A DNA stretch of 43,400 nucleotides from JBKEDC01 sp047975205 (GTDB lineage: Bacteria; Bacteroidota; Bacteroidia; Bacteroidales; Prolixibacteraceae): positions 1 to 43,400 of the forward strand of contig JBKEDC010000006.1 of the NCBI GenBank assembly GCA_047975205.1, given 5' to 3'. Shown here one piece after another: positions 36,248 through 43,225 of this stretch. The stretch's first letter is position 1. Each line of letters opens with the position of its first letter. A program made the position numbers and the translations under genes. The notes below the pieces were generated by a model, which was not told the origin of the DNA, made no database searches, and saw only the letters and a list, made by a program, of their open reading frames with translations.

Positions 36248-36953
36248 TCGGAAGCAAGATATATTGAATTATAGCTTAGAGATGATTAAATATAATTTTA
36301 AAATCATCTTTGGCGGTCGTTTTTTATGGTTTATTCTGGCAGCAATAGCATTCTATCTGTTAATATCAGTGATTGCTATTTACAATGGTGATATTCCGGA
36401 TGAAGATTTTGTGTATAACGTAATGTTTTTTCCTGCGGTATTGCTGATTTTCTATCCCATGACTTTTGGTATTCAAAATGATTTGGATGCCGGAATACTG
36501 GAAATTCTGTTTGGGATACCAAATTACCGCTATAAAGTTTGGTTGGTACGGCTAATTATGGTGTTTCTTATTGTTTTTGTGCTGCTGATAGGCTTTGCGC
36601 TGTTGAGTAGCTATTTATTGGCATCGGTTCATGTACTTGAAACGACTTCTCAGCTAATGTTTCCTGTGCTTTTTCTCGGAACAATGGCATTTTGGCTTTC
36701 AACAATCATTAAGAATGGGAACGGAACAGCAGTCGTCGTTGTAGTTATAGGCGTACTTTTAAGCGTTGCATCAAGTATATTGAAAAATACAATGTGGGAT
36801 ATTTTTATTGTGCCTTTTTCGGTGCCCGACAACGTGAGTGAACTGCTATGGAGCAGTATCCTTATCAAAAATCGATTGTTCTTGTCGATTGGAAGCATTG
36901 TTTTCTTATTGGGAGGGCTATACAATCTGCAAAGACGAGAAGGGTTTATTTAA
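36240..36953 (+). CDS. ABC-2 type permease subunit
   Basis: The 237-residue protein has about six membrane segments (FLWFILAAIAFYLLISVIAI, NVMFFPAVLLIFYPMTFGI, VFLIVFVLLIGFALLSSYLL, LMFPVLFLGTMAFWLSTII, VVVVVIGVLLSVASSIL, LFLSIGSIVFLLGGLYNL), matching ABC-2 permeases. The GIQNDLDAGILEILFGIPNYRYKVWLVRLI segment between TM2 and TM3 resembles the cytoplasmic coupling region that contacts the ATPase. Its start lies inside the end of the RND-ABC fusion gene (8-base overlap), so the fused ATPase and this permease are probably one functional ABC unit. It has no periplasmic domain, unlike the 1108-residue permease of the same operon. Confidence 0.82.
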   Translation: MNNRKQDILNYSLEMIKYNFKIIFGGRFLWFILAAIAFYLLISVIAIYNGDIPDEDFVYNVMFFPAVLLIFYPMTFGIQNDLDAGILEILFGIPNYRYKVWLVRLIMVFLIVFVLLIGFALLSSYLLASVHVLETTSQLMFPVLFLGTMAFWLSTIIKNGNGTAVVVVVIGVLLSVASSILKNTMWDIFIVPFSVPDNVSELLWSSILIKNRLFLSIGSIVFLLGGLYNLQRREGFI

Positions 36954-36956
36954 ACA

Positions 36957-37649
36957 ATGACTGATTCTAAACTGACCATAAAGGAATGGGCTGTTGATGA
37001 CAGGCCACGAGAAAAATTGGCACTCCAAGGAGCCCGCGCATTATCTGACGCAGAGTTATTAGCTATTATTTTGGGTTCAGGGTCGAGGAATGAGTCTGCT
37101 GTTGAGTTAGCACGCCGTATTTTATCGTCGGTAGATAACAATTTGGTGGATTTGGGCAGATGTGATATGACGCAACTCACGAAATTTAAAGGAGTGGGCG
37201 AGGCGAAAGCTGTAAATATTATGGCAGCTTCTGAGTTAGCACGAAGACGTAAGGAGCAAGGCAGCAAACGAAGGATAGTCATTAAAAATTCACAGGATGC
37301 TGCAAACATATTCCATCCTTTATTAGAGGATTTTCCCGTGGAAGAGTTCTGGATATTACTGCTCAGTCAGTCGAATAGGGTGATAGGGAAGCAGCGGATT
37401 AGTTCGGGAGGAATAGCCGGTACTGCCGTCGATATTCGAATTATACTCAAATATGCCATTGAGCATATGGCAACGGGCATCATTCTTTGCCACAACCACC
37501 CTTCGGGAAATAGCACACCGAGCTTGCAAGACGAGCAACTTACCGATAAAATAAAGAAAGCTGCCAGTTATATGGACATAAGGGTGCTCGATCATATCAT
37601 CGTAGCCCATCAACATTATTTTAGTTTTGGCGATAAGGGATTGATGTAG
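36957..37649 (+). CDS. radC: RadC-family JAMM-domain protein
   Basis: The 230-residue protein has an N-terminal helix-hairpin-helix type region (DAELLAIILGSGSR, LTKFKGVGEAKAVNIMAASELARR) and a C-terminal MPN/JAMM domain with the metal site His179, His181 and Asp192 in CHNHPSGNSTPSLQD. The family was once named for DNA repair but its biochemical role is unsettled. It begins 3 bases after the last transporter gene and is probably carried on the same transcript, though functional involvement in export is unlikely. It is convergent with the next gene; only 5 bases separate the stops and no terminator hairpin is visible there. Confidence 0.95.
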   Translation: MTDSKLTIKEWAVDDRPREKLALQGARALSDAELLAIILGSGSRNESAVELARRILSSVDNNLVDLGRCDMTQLTKFKGVGEAKAVNIMAASELARRRKEQGSKRRIVIKNSQDAANIFHPLLEDFPVEEFWILLLSQSNRVIGKQRISSGGIAGTAVDIRIILKYAIEHMATGIILCHNHPSGNSTPSLQDEQLTDKIKKAASYMDIRVLDHIIVAHQHYFSFGDKGLM

Positions 37650-37654
37650 CCCGA

Positions 37655-38158
37655 CTACAACATATCTTTAAACAGCTTCTGCATGTCCTCCATTTGTTGT
37701 TGAATTTGCTTTTGTATTTCTTTCTTGTTTTCAGGAGAGAAGAAGTCTTTTAATGGCTCTATCATGCTGCTGTCCAACGGATAGGTATAAACAACCGAGT
37801 CTTTAGAAAAGAGTTTTCCGAAGTGTTCTTGAATATCGTCGTTAAAAGCACCAAAATCGAAATCATTGAATTTAGAGTTCAGGCTATCGGGAAAATCATT
37901 TGGAATGATGTTGTCATTAAAACGCTGCATCATCTCTTGCATATGTTTTCGCATCTCTTCAAAGCCGGCTGAGTCGATAGAATCGCCGCTCGACCATGCT
38001 TTTACATAGGTAGAATCATAGCGCGTAATGTTCCCGTTTTCATCATATTTCTTAGTTACGTTGGAATGTTCTTGCGGCTGTTGATCAGGTGATACAGATT
38101 GAGCAAAAGCACCGGCGGTGAAGCATAAAAACACCGCAAAAGAAAATAAGCTTTTCAT
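37655..38158 (-). CDS. Small secreted acidic/Met-rich protein of unknown function
   Basis: The 167-residue protein has a clear signal peptide (MKSLFSFAVFLCFTAGAFAQ) and no recognised domain. The mature part starts with KKYDENGNITRYDSTYVKAW, a phrase I associate with small secreted Bacteroidota proteins that carry a degenerate YD-like motif, followed by Met/Gln/Asp/Phe-rich amphipathic segments and a C-terminal helix EIQKQIQQQMEDMQKLFKDML likely to form a coiled coil. There are no cysteines after the signal peptide, so it is not a lipoprotein. It is a single-gene unit with its own -7 box and is convergent with radC. Confidence 0.75.
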   Translation of the reverse strand: MKSLFSFAVFLCFTAGAFAQSVSPDQQPQEHSNVTKKYDENGNITRYDSTYVKAWSSGDSIDSAGFEEMRKHMQEMMQRFNDNIIPNDFPDSLNSKFNDFDFGAFNDDIQEHFGKLFSKDSVVYTYPLDSSMIEPLKDFFSPENKKEIQKQIQQQMEDMQKLFKDML

Positions 38159-38183
38159 GATGTATGATTATTGTTTCGACTAT

Positions 38184-38191
38184 CAAATATA
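38184..38191 (-). promoter_or_regulatory. Candidate -7 box of the small secreted protein gene
   Basis: TATATTTG on the minus strand, 25 bases before the ATG at 38158. No TTG at the standard distance was found. Confidence 0.45.
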
Positions 38192-38243
38192 CGCACTGTT
38201 TTTATTAATTGCTACTAAATAATGCAAAACCATTTTACTTTGA

Positions 38244-38301
38244 AACCGGAATTTCATAATACTCTTGAGACTCCACTCAAGAGTATTATGAAATTCCGGT
38301 T
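38244..38301 (-). terminator. 26-bp perfect inverted-repeat terminator after ettA
   Basis: Arms 38244-38269 and 38276-38301 are perfectly complementary with a 6-base loop. It starts 28 bases after the ettA stop on the minus strand and precedes the small secreted protein gene on the same strand. The arm contains GAATTTCATAATACTCTTGAG; unlike a classic terminator the stem is AT-rich and there is no long T run, so a small-RNA or mobile palindrome origin is possible. Confidence 0.6.
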
Positions 38302-38328
38302 TGAACTATTCTTTCGATTGGGTTTGTA

Positions 38329-40014
38329 TTAATCCATTAGCTTGCGGTAGCGAATACGAGTTGGTTCTACATTACCTAAACGCTTCTTCTTATTCTCTTC
38401 ATATTCAGAATAAGAACCCTCGAAGAAATGAACATGTGAATCACCTTCAAAAGCCAAAATATGAGTGGCAATACGATCTAAGAACCAACGATCGTGAGAA
38501 ATAACTACGGCACAGCCGGCAAAGTCCAGCAAACCCTCTTCTAAGGCACGAAGTGTATTTACATCAATATCATTGGTAGGTTCGTCTAAGAGCAGCACAT
38601 TTCCTTCTTCTTTCAAGGCCATGGCAAGATGCAGGCGATTGCGCTCACCACCGGATAGCATGCGGCACTTTTTCTCTTGATCAGACCCCCCGAAGTTGAA
38701 TCGAGAAACATAAGCACGAGCGTTTATCTGACGACCGCCCATGTTGATTAGATCGGCACCTCCCGATATAACTTGATATACTGTTTTTTCAGGATCAATA
38801 TCGCTGTGAGACTGGTCAACATAAGCAATCTTTACGGTTTCTCCCACATCGAAAGTACCTTTGTCGGCTTCGATTTGTTTCATGATTAGTTTGAACAATG
38901 TGGTTTTACCTGCACCGTTAGGTCCGATAACTCCCACAATACCATTAGGAGGTAAGGTGAAATTCAGATCTTCAAAAAGCACCCGGTCGCCGTAAGCTTT
39001 TGTAACACCTTCGGCATTAATCACCCGCTCTCCCAAGCGAGGTCCGTTCGGAATAAAAATTTCTAATCTTTCCTCTTTCTGTTTGGTATCTTCACTCATC
39101 AGTTGGTCGTAGGCATTTAAGCGAGCTTTCGACTTTGCATGACGAGCTTTCGGAGCCATTTTAATCCACTCTAATTCGCGCTCCAATGTTTTCCGTCGTT
39201 TAGAAGCCTGCTTTTCTTCTCGGGCTAAACGTTTAGATTTCTGATCTAACCATGAAGAATAGTTCCCTTGCCAAGGAATACCTTCACCGCGGTCGAGTTC
39301 CAGAATCCAACCGGCAACATTATCTAAAAAGTAGCGGTCGTGGGTGATGCAGATAACAGTACCAGCATATTGCTGAAGATGTTGTTCCAACCAATGGATT
39401 GATTCGGCATCAAGGTGGTTCGTAGGTTCATCAAGGAGCAAAACATCAGGCTGTTTAAGCAATAAACGACAAAGAGCCACCCGACGTTGTTCGCCACCGG
39501 AAAGTTCACCGACAGGCTGATCGCTCGGAGGGCAACGGAGTGCGTCCATAGCTCGCTCTAATTTAGAATCAAGATTCCAAGCATCTAAGGCATCTATCTT
39601 TTCTTGGAGTTTGGCTTGCTCATCCATCAGGGTTTGCATTTTATCGGGATCTTCCAACACCTCAGGTTCGCAAAACTTATCATTGATGGCATTATAGGCA
39701 TTTAATACGTCAACGGTTTCCTGAACTCCCTCTTCCACAATTTGTTTAACGGTTTTATTTGGGTCGAGTTTAGGCTCTTGTTCTAAATAACCTACGGTGT
39801 AGCCCGGAGAAAATACCACTTCACCCTGATAATCTTTTTCAAGTCCGGCAATAATTTTCAACAATGTTGATTTTCCGGAGCCGTTTAAACCGATGATACC
39901 GATTTTAGCACCTAAAAAGAAAGAAAGTGAGATGTCGTTATTAACCTGCTTCTGAGGCGGATAAATTTTATTTACCCGATGCATGGAGAAGATAATTTGT
40001 TTATCGTCGCTCAT
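38329..40014 (-). CDS. ettA: ABC-F translational throttle protein EttA
   Basis: The 561-residue soluble protein has two ABC ATPase domains and no membrane segments, typical of ABC-F factors acting at the ribosomal E site. Domain 1 has GLNGSGKSTLLKIIAG, LSGGEQRRVALCRLLL and VLLLDEPTNHLDAESIHWLE; the arm insertion follows ABC1 strands; the linker (SKRLAREEKQASKRRKTLERELEWIKM) is a charged helical pair; domain 2 has GPNGAGKTTLFKLI and LSGGERNRLHLAMALKEEGNVLLLDEPTNDIDVNTLRALEE, the last phrase being characteristic of EttA rather than Uup or antibiotic-resistance ABC-F proteins. Length matches E. coli EttA closely. It lies 27 bases after a nitroreductase gene on the same strand and is probably co-transcribed. 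Confidence 0.96.
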   Translation of the reverse strand: MSDDKQIIFSMHRVNKIYPPQKQVNNDISLSFFLGAKIGIIGLNGSGKSTLLKIIAGLEKDYQGEVVFSPGYTVGYLEQEPKLDPNKTVKQIVEEGVQETVDVLNAYNAINDKFCEPEVLEDPDKMQTLMDEQAKLQEKIDALDAWNLDSKLERAMDALRCPPSDQPVGELSGGEQRRVALCRLLLKQPDVLLLDEPTNHLDAESIHWLEQHLQQYAGTVICITHDRYFLDNVAGWILELDRGEGIPWQGNYSSWLDQKSKRLAREEKQASKRRKTLERELEWIKMAPKARHAKSKARLNAYDQLMSEDTKQKEERLEIFIPNGPRLGERVINAEGVTKAYGDRVLFEDLNFTLPPNGIVGVIGPNGAGKTTLFKLIMKQIEADKGTFDVGETVKIAYVDQSHSDIDPEKTVYQVISGGADLINMGGRQINARAYVSRFNFGGSDQEKKCRMLSGGERNRLHLAMALKEEGNVLLLDEPTNDIDVNTLRALEEGLLDFAGCAVVISHDRWFLDRIATHILAFEGDSHVHFFEGSYSEYEENKKKRLGNVEPTRIRYRKLMD

Positions 40015-40041
40015 TGTTGTGATTTTAATTGTTTTAAATAA

Positions 40042-40785
40042 TTATAAGTGAAAGCCTTGAGCTTTCAGCATTGCTTTCAGTTTGCCTGAAAAATGTTCGG
40101 AATCGGTTCTTTTATAGCGCACATCGGTGAACACCTGAGCCAAGTTATCTTTTCCGTTATCGGCAACAAATTGTTTGGAACTTACCAAGTTTTCTTTTTC
40201 TGCGAAGAGTTCGTTAATGCGTTCTGCCGTATTCTCACGGTAATGTTCCTGATGCATAACAGCATCTAAAGGAAGCCTGTCGGTTAGCGGAGGATTAACA
40301 TCCGGATATCCCATGGTTATTGTTGTGATCGGAATAACACCTTTGGGCAACTTTAAAGCTTGGCTAATTTCGGGAGCGTTGTATAAAGATGTGCCTAAAT
40401 AGCATATACCCAATCCTTCGGTTTCGGCTGCCAAAGCTATATTTTGAGCAAATAAAGATGCATCTATTGTGGCGTTTAGCAGCCAAAGTAGGTTGTCGGT
40501 TCCGGCATCGGCATTCCTATTTTTGCACCAAGCTTCATAACGATTTAAGTCGGCACAGATGGTGAGTACAACCGGAGCTTCAGTAAGCATGGGTTGATTA
40601 AAGTGAAATGGAGCCAAACGCTGCTTATTTTCTTCTTTTTGCGTAATCACCACACTATATAACTGAATGTTTCCGGTAGTTGACGCACGTGTGCCGGCTT
40701 CAATAATTCGGTTTAGCAGTCCGGATTTAATGGTTTGCGATGTGTATTTTCGAATGGAACGATGTTTAAAAATATGATTCTGCAT
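40042..40785 (-). CDS. Nitroreductase-family FMN oxidoreductase (NfsA/FRP-like)
   Basis: From the ATG at 40785 the protein has 247 residues. A 21-codon upstream extension is possible but contains the -7 box. It begins with the FMN phosphate-binding motif HRSIRKYTSQTI, followed by IIEAGTRASTTGNIQLYSVVITQ, a variant of the family's NxQPW region. Later segments are AALAAETEGLGICYLGTSL-like (here ALAAETEGLGICYLGT), and PITTITMGYPDVNPPLTDRLPLDAVMHQE, typical of the larger NfsA-type enzymes that reduce nitroaromatics, flavins or quinones with NAD(P)H. The natural substrate cannot be deduced. It lies upstream of ettA by 27 bases. Confidence 0.88.
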   Translation of the reverse strand: MQNHIFKHRSIRKYTSQTIKSGLLNRIIEAGTRASTTGNIQLYSVVITQKEENKQRLAPFHFNQPMLTEAPVVLTICADLNRYEAWCKNRNADAGTDNLLWLLNATIDASLFAQNIALAAETEGLGICYLGTSLYNAPEISQALKLPKGVIPITTITMGYPDVNPPLTDRLPLDAVMHQEHYRENTAERINELFAEKENLVSSKQFVADNGKDNLAQVFTDVRYKRTDSEHFSGKLKAMLKAQGFHL

Positions 40786-40808
40786 AATCTGTCTTTTGGT
40801 AATTAATA

Positions 40809-40816
40809 CAAAGATA
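40809..40816 (-). promoter_or_regulatory. Candidate -7 box of the nitroreductase-ettA unit
   Basis: TATCTTTG on the minus strand, 23 bases before the ATG at 40785, so it supports that start. No TTG 17-23 bases upstream. Confidence 0.5.
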
Positions 40817-41137
40817 AGAATAAACAGCATGCGTTTCTCATGCAGCATAAGGGTAGTGGCAAAAAAATGGGCTAATTCTAAGATAAGAATAGCAACAGTT
40901 TGGTGTAATTTTATGATATCTCGATAGCGAATCGGAAGAATCAGGAGTAATTACTGCTATCCTTTCCCAAGAATGGAATGATTTTGATGTAGGTGCTTCT
41001 ATCTTCCGTTGAAGATTAAATGAATTTTTAGTTTAATGATTTGTTTTCTAGCTGTTTAAATGATTACTGCTTGTAATTTCAATGCTGATTTTTCGATTTA
41101 TTGAGACCACATTAGCAGATATTTCTACAAAATAATG
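40817..41137. other. Intergenic region with a stop-free fragment, no clear gene
   Basis: This AT-rich stretch lies between the divergent nitroreductase and small-protein genes. A 31-codon plus-strand frame without a start (40917-41012) reads like coding sequence (EESGVITAILSQEWNDFD) and may be the remnant of a lost gene, but it is too short to prove. Confidence 0.3.
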
Positions 41138-41145
41138 TAATTTTG
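41138..41145 (+). promoter_or_regulatory. Candidate -7 box of the 59-residue protein gene
   Basis: TAATTTTG fits TAnnTTTG and lies 45 bases before the ATG at 41191. No well-placed -33 element is visible. Confidence 0.4.
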
Positions 41146-41190
41146 AACTGTTTTTAGGGAAGAGATGAGGGTAATGCTAAAGAATAGACA

Positions 41191-41370
41191 ATGAAAAGAT
41201 TATTATTAATTGGTGGCATCATCTTTTTATCGGGCAGTGCATTTTCTTGCCGAAGCACTTGCAATTGCCCTGCCTATTCATTTCAAGTGAAGGAACAAAA
41301 GAATCAAGCTGAACATATGGCTGCCGAAGATAGGAAGACGACTGCTTACAATCGAACAGATGAGGCTTAA
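41191..41370 (+). CDS. Small secreted cysteine-containing protein, 59 residues
   Basis: This short frame has a clear export signal: MKRLLLIGGIIFLSGSAFS followed directly by Cys20. The mature part holds three cysteines close together (CRSTCNCPAYS, Cys20, Cys24 and Cys26) and a polar tail rich in Gln, Glu, Lys and Asp. Cleavage before Cys20 could give a lipoprotein, although AFS-C is a weak lipobox; otherwise the cysteines might bind metal or form disulfides. A -7 box precedes it. I do not recognise a family. The signal peptide and codon pattern make a real gene likely; it is monocistronic and lies 206 bases before gapA. Confidence 0.6.
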   Translation: MKRLLLIGGIIFLSGSAFSCRSTCNCPAYSFQVKEQKNQAEHMAAEDRKTTAYNRTDEA

Positions 41371-41576
41371 CTCCGGCATAATTATTCAACAAATTTACGC
41401 AACATTAATTCAAGTTTAAGCTCAAAATTAAAATCTGATAAATAGTGAGGCTTACATTGGTATTTTTGCTGTATTATTCTTTTATTTGTATCGCTTTCCG
41501 AATGAGTAGGGATAGCGTATTGTGTGAAAAAGAAAAATTACTTTTATATTTAATTTTATTTTAAAAATTATCAATC

Positions 41577-42578
41577 ATGATTAAAATTGGTATTAACGGA
41601 TTTGGTCGTATCGGTCGATTCGTATTCCGTCAAGCTGTAAAAAAAGGTACGGTTGAAGTAGTAGCTATCAACGACCTTATTGATGTTGAATACATGGCTT
41701 ACATGTTGAAATATGATTCTACTCACGGTCGATTCGACGGTACTGTTGAGGTTAAAGACGGTAAACTTATTGTTAACGGTAAAGAAGTTCGCGTAACTGC
41801 AGAACGTAATCCTGCTGATATTAACTGGGGTGCTGTTGGTGCTGAATATGTTGTTGAATCAACAGGTCTTTTCCTTACTAAAGAAAAAGCTCAAGGTCAC
41901 ATCGATGCAGGTGCTAAGAAAGTAGTAATGTCTGCTCCTTCAAAAGATGATACTCCTATGTTCGTGATGGGTGTGAACAACGAAAAATATACTAACGATA
42001 TGACTTTCGTTTCTAACGCTTCTTGTACTACAAACTGTTTAGCTCCTATCGCTAAAGTATTAAACGATAACTTCGGTATTGTTGACGGTTTGATGACAAC
42101 TGTTCACGCAACTACTGCAACTCAAAAAACTGTTGACGGTCCTTCTATGAAAGACTGGAGAGGTGGTCGCGGTGCAGGTCAAAACATCATTCCTTCATCA
42201 ACAGGTGCTGCTAAAGCCGTAGGTAAAGTAATTCCTGAATTGAACGGTAAACTTACAGGTATGGCTTTCCGTGTTCCTACTCCTGATGTTTCAGTTGTTG
42301 ATTTGACTGTGAACTTGGCAAAAGAAACTACTTACGAAGCAATTTGTGCTGCAATGAAAGCTGCTTCTGAAGGTGAGTTGGCAGGTGTTCTTGGTTATAC
42401 TGAAGATGCTGTTGTTTCTAACGACTTCGTTGGTGATTCTCGTACTTCTATCTTCGATGCAGGTGCAGGTATCCAATTGACTCCAACTTTCGTGAAAGTT
42501 GTTTCTTGGTATGACAATGAAATGGGTTACTCTACTAAAGTTTGTGAACTTATCGAGTATATGGATTCAAAAAAATAA
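41577..42578 (+). CDS. gapA: Glyceraldehyde-3-phosphate dehydrogenase, type I
   Basis: The 333-residue enzyme oxidises glyceraldehyde 3-phosphate to 1,3-bisphosphoglycerate with NAD in glycolysis. It opens with the NAD-binding IGINGFGRIGRFVFRQA, has catalytic Cys150 in SNASCTTNCLAPIAKVL, the catalytic His in TTVHATTATQKTVDGP, and the C-terminal VVSWYDNEMGYSTKVCELI. Length is typical. Codon use differs from its neighbours: two-fold codons favour C (AAC, TTC, CAC, TAC) while four-fold codons are almost all T-ending (GGT, GTT, ACT, GCT), the mark of very high expression in these bacteria. A possible weak promoter lies upstream of the AT-rich leader (TTG near 41519, TACTTTTA). An inverted-repeat terminator follows. 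Confidence 0.97.
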   Translation: MIKIGINGFGRIGRFVFRQAVKKGTVEVVAINDLIDVEYMAYMLKYDSTHGRFDGTVEVKDGKLIVNGKEVRVTAERNPADINWGAVGAEYVVESTGLFLTKEKAQGHIDAGAKKVVMSAPSKDDTPMFVMGVNNEKYTNDMTFVSNASCTTNCLAPIAKVLNDNFGIVDGLMTTVHATTATQKTVDGPSMKDWRGGRGAGQNIIPSSTGAAKAVGKVIPELNGKLTGMAFRVPTPDVSVVDLTVNLAKETTYEAICAAMKAASEGELAGVLGYTEDAVVSNDFVGDSRTSIFDAGAGIQLTPTFVKVVSWYDNEMGYSTKVCELIEYMDSKK

Positions 42579-42599
42579 TCCACATTTTATGATATTGAA

Positions 42600-42630
42600 G
42601 AAAGGTTTAAGCGTAAAGTTTAAACCTTTC
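42600..42630 (+). terminator. Terminator after gapA
   Basis: An 11-bp perfect stem (42600-42610 with 42620-42630, core AAAGGTTTAA) with a 9-base loop is followed by TCTTTTCTATT. It begins 22 bases after the gapA stop. Confidence 0.75.
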
Positions 42631-42659
42631 TCTTTTCTATTACTATTAATGCAAAGACT

Positions 42660-42947
42660 ATGTTTATCATCGATTTGACTTACAAAGAGAGTTTGGAAAG
42701 AATTGATCAGCTCATAAATGAACACATCGCTTTTTTAGATGAACAATATGAATTGGGTAATTTCTTGGCATCCGGACGAAAAGTGCCAAGAACAGGGGGT
42801 GTTATACTGGCAAAAGTTGCCGACTTAGAAGAAGTAAAACGGCTTATAGCACAAGACCCTTTCCAAAAGAATAAGCTGGCTGACTATAAGATAACGGAAT
42901 TCATACCGAGTAAAACAAGCAAGGAGTTGAGTTTCTTGCGAGAGTAA
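42660..42947 (+). CDS. YciI-family protein
   Basis: The 95-residue protein matches the small YCII-related alpha/beta fold: MFIIDLTYK (strand 1), ERIDQLINEHIAFLDEQYELGNFLASGRKVPRTGGVILAKV with the conserved His21 and Gly-rich strand, and DPFQKNKLADYKITEFIPSKT, the family's characteristic DPF..AGL..Y.I.EF segment. Family members are ferredoxin-like dimers, a few of which act as dehydrochlorinases or lactone/phosphate enzymes; most have no known reaction. It lies 30 bases after the gapA terminator, and an attC-like palindrome starts 35 bases after its stop. Confidence 0.85.
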   Translation: MFIIDLTYKESLERIDQLINEHIAFLDEQYELGNFLASGRKVPRTGGVILAKVADLEEVKRLIAQDPFQKNKLADYKITEFIPSKTSKELSFLRE

Positions 42948-42981
42948 GTTGTAATATCAATCTTCGGTTTGCATAGACAAC

Positions 42982-43076
42982 ACTCAACGGTTTACGTATA
43001 AGAGCAGTAGTGGAATTGGAAGCGAGATTTTTCGATTAAGCACTTAAACAGCTATTGCTTTTATGCGATGTTAGGC
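42982..43076 (+). other. attC-like imperfect palindrome or structured RNA element, 95 bp
   Basis: The element starts with ACTCAAC (fits RYYYAAC) and ends with GTTAGGC (fits GTTRRRY), the two outer boxes of integron attC sites, and its 95-bp length is in the attC range. Inside, 42996-43011 and 43051-43066 pair over 16 positions if four G·T wobbles are allowed, leaving a 39-base terminal region. It directly follows the yciI stop, the usual position of attC in a gene cassette. Against this, the wobbles favour folding of the plus strand, and attC recombines as the bottom strand; a structured RNA or a dispersed Bacteroidota repeat is also possible. No integron integrase is in the window. Confidence 0.4.
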
Positions 43077-43225
43077 ACTGGCATTTTCCACTTCAATTGT
43101 TTCTACCTTCCATATTTCTTTAACATTATCAAACATTGTAAATCTTCAGCATGAAGTTTACCGATTTCAAGTTCTTTTATCAGGGGGTAATCAATATGAT
43201 TATTAACTTTAGAATTTTAAACGAT

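Noticed and set aside
36957..37649. radC as a functional part of the export system
   Set aside because: It is a widespread housekeeping-type gene; its 3-base distance probably reflects operon read-through only.
40917..41012. 31-codon start-less frame that reads like coding sequence
   Set aside because: No start and no recognisable family; could be chance in AT-rich DNA.
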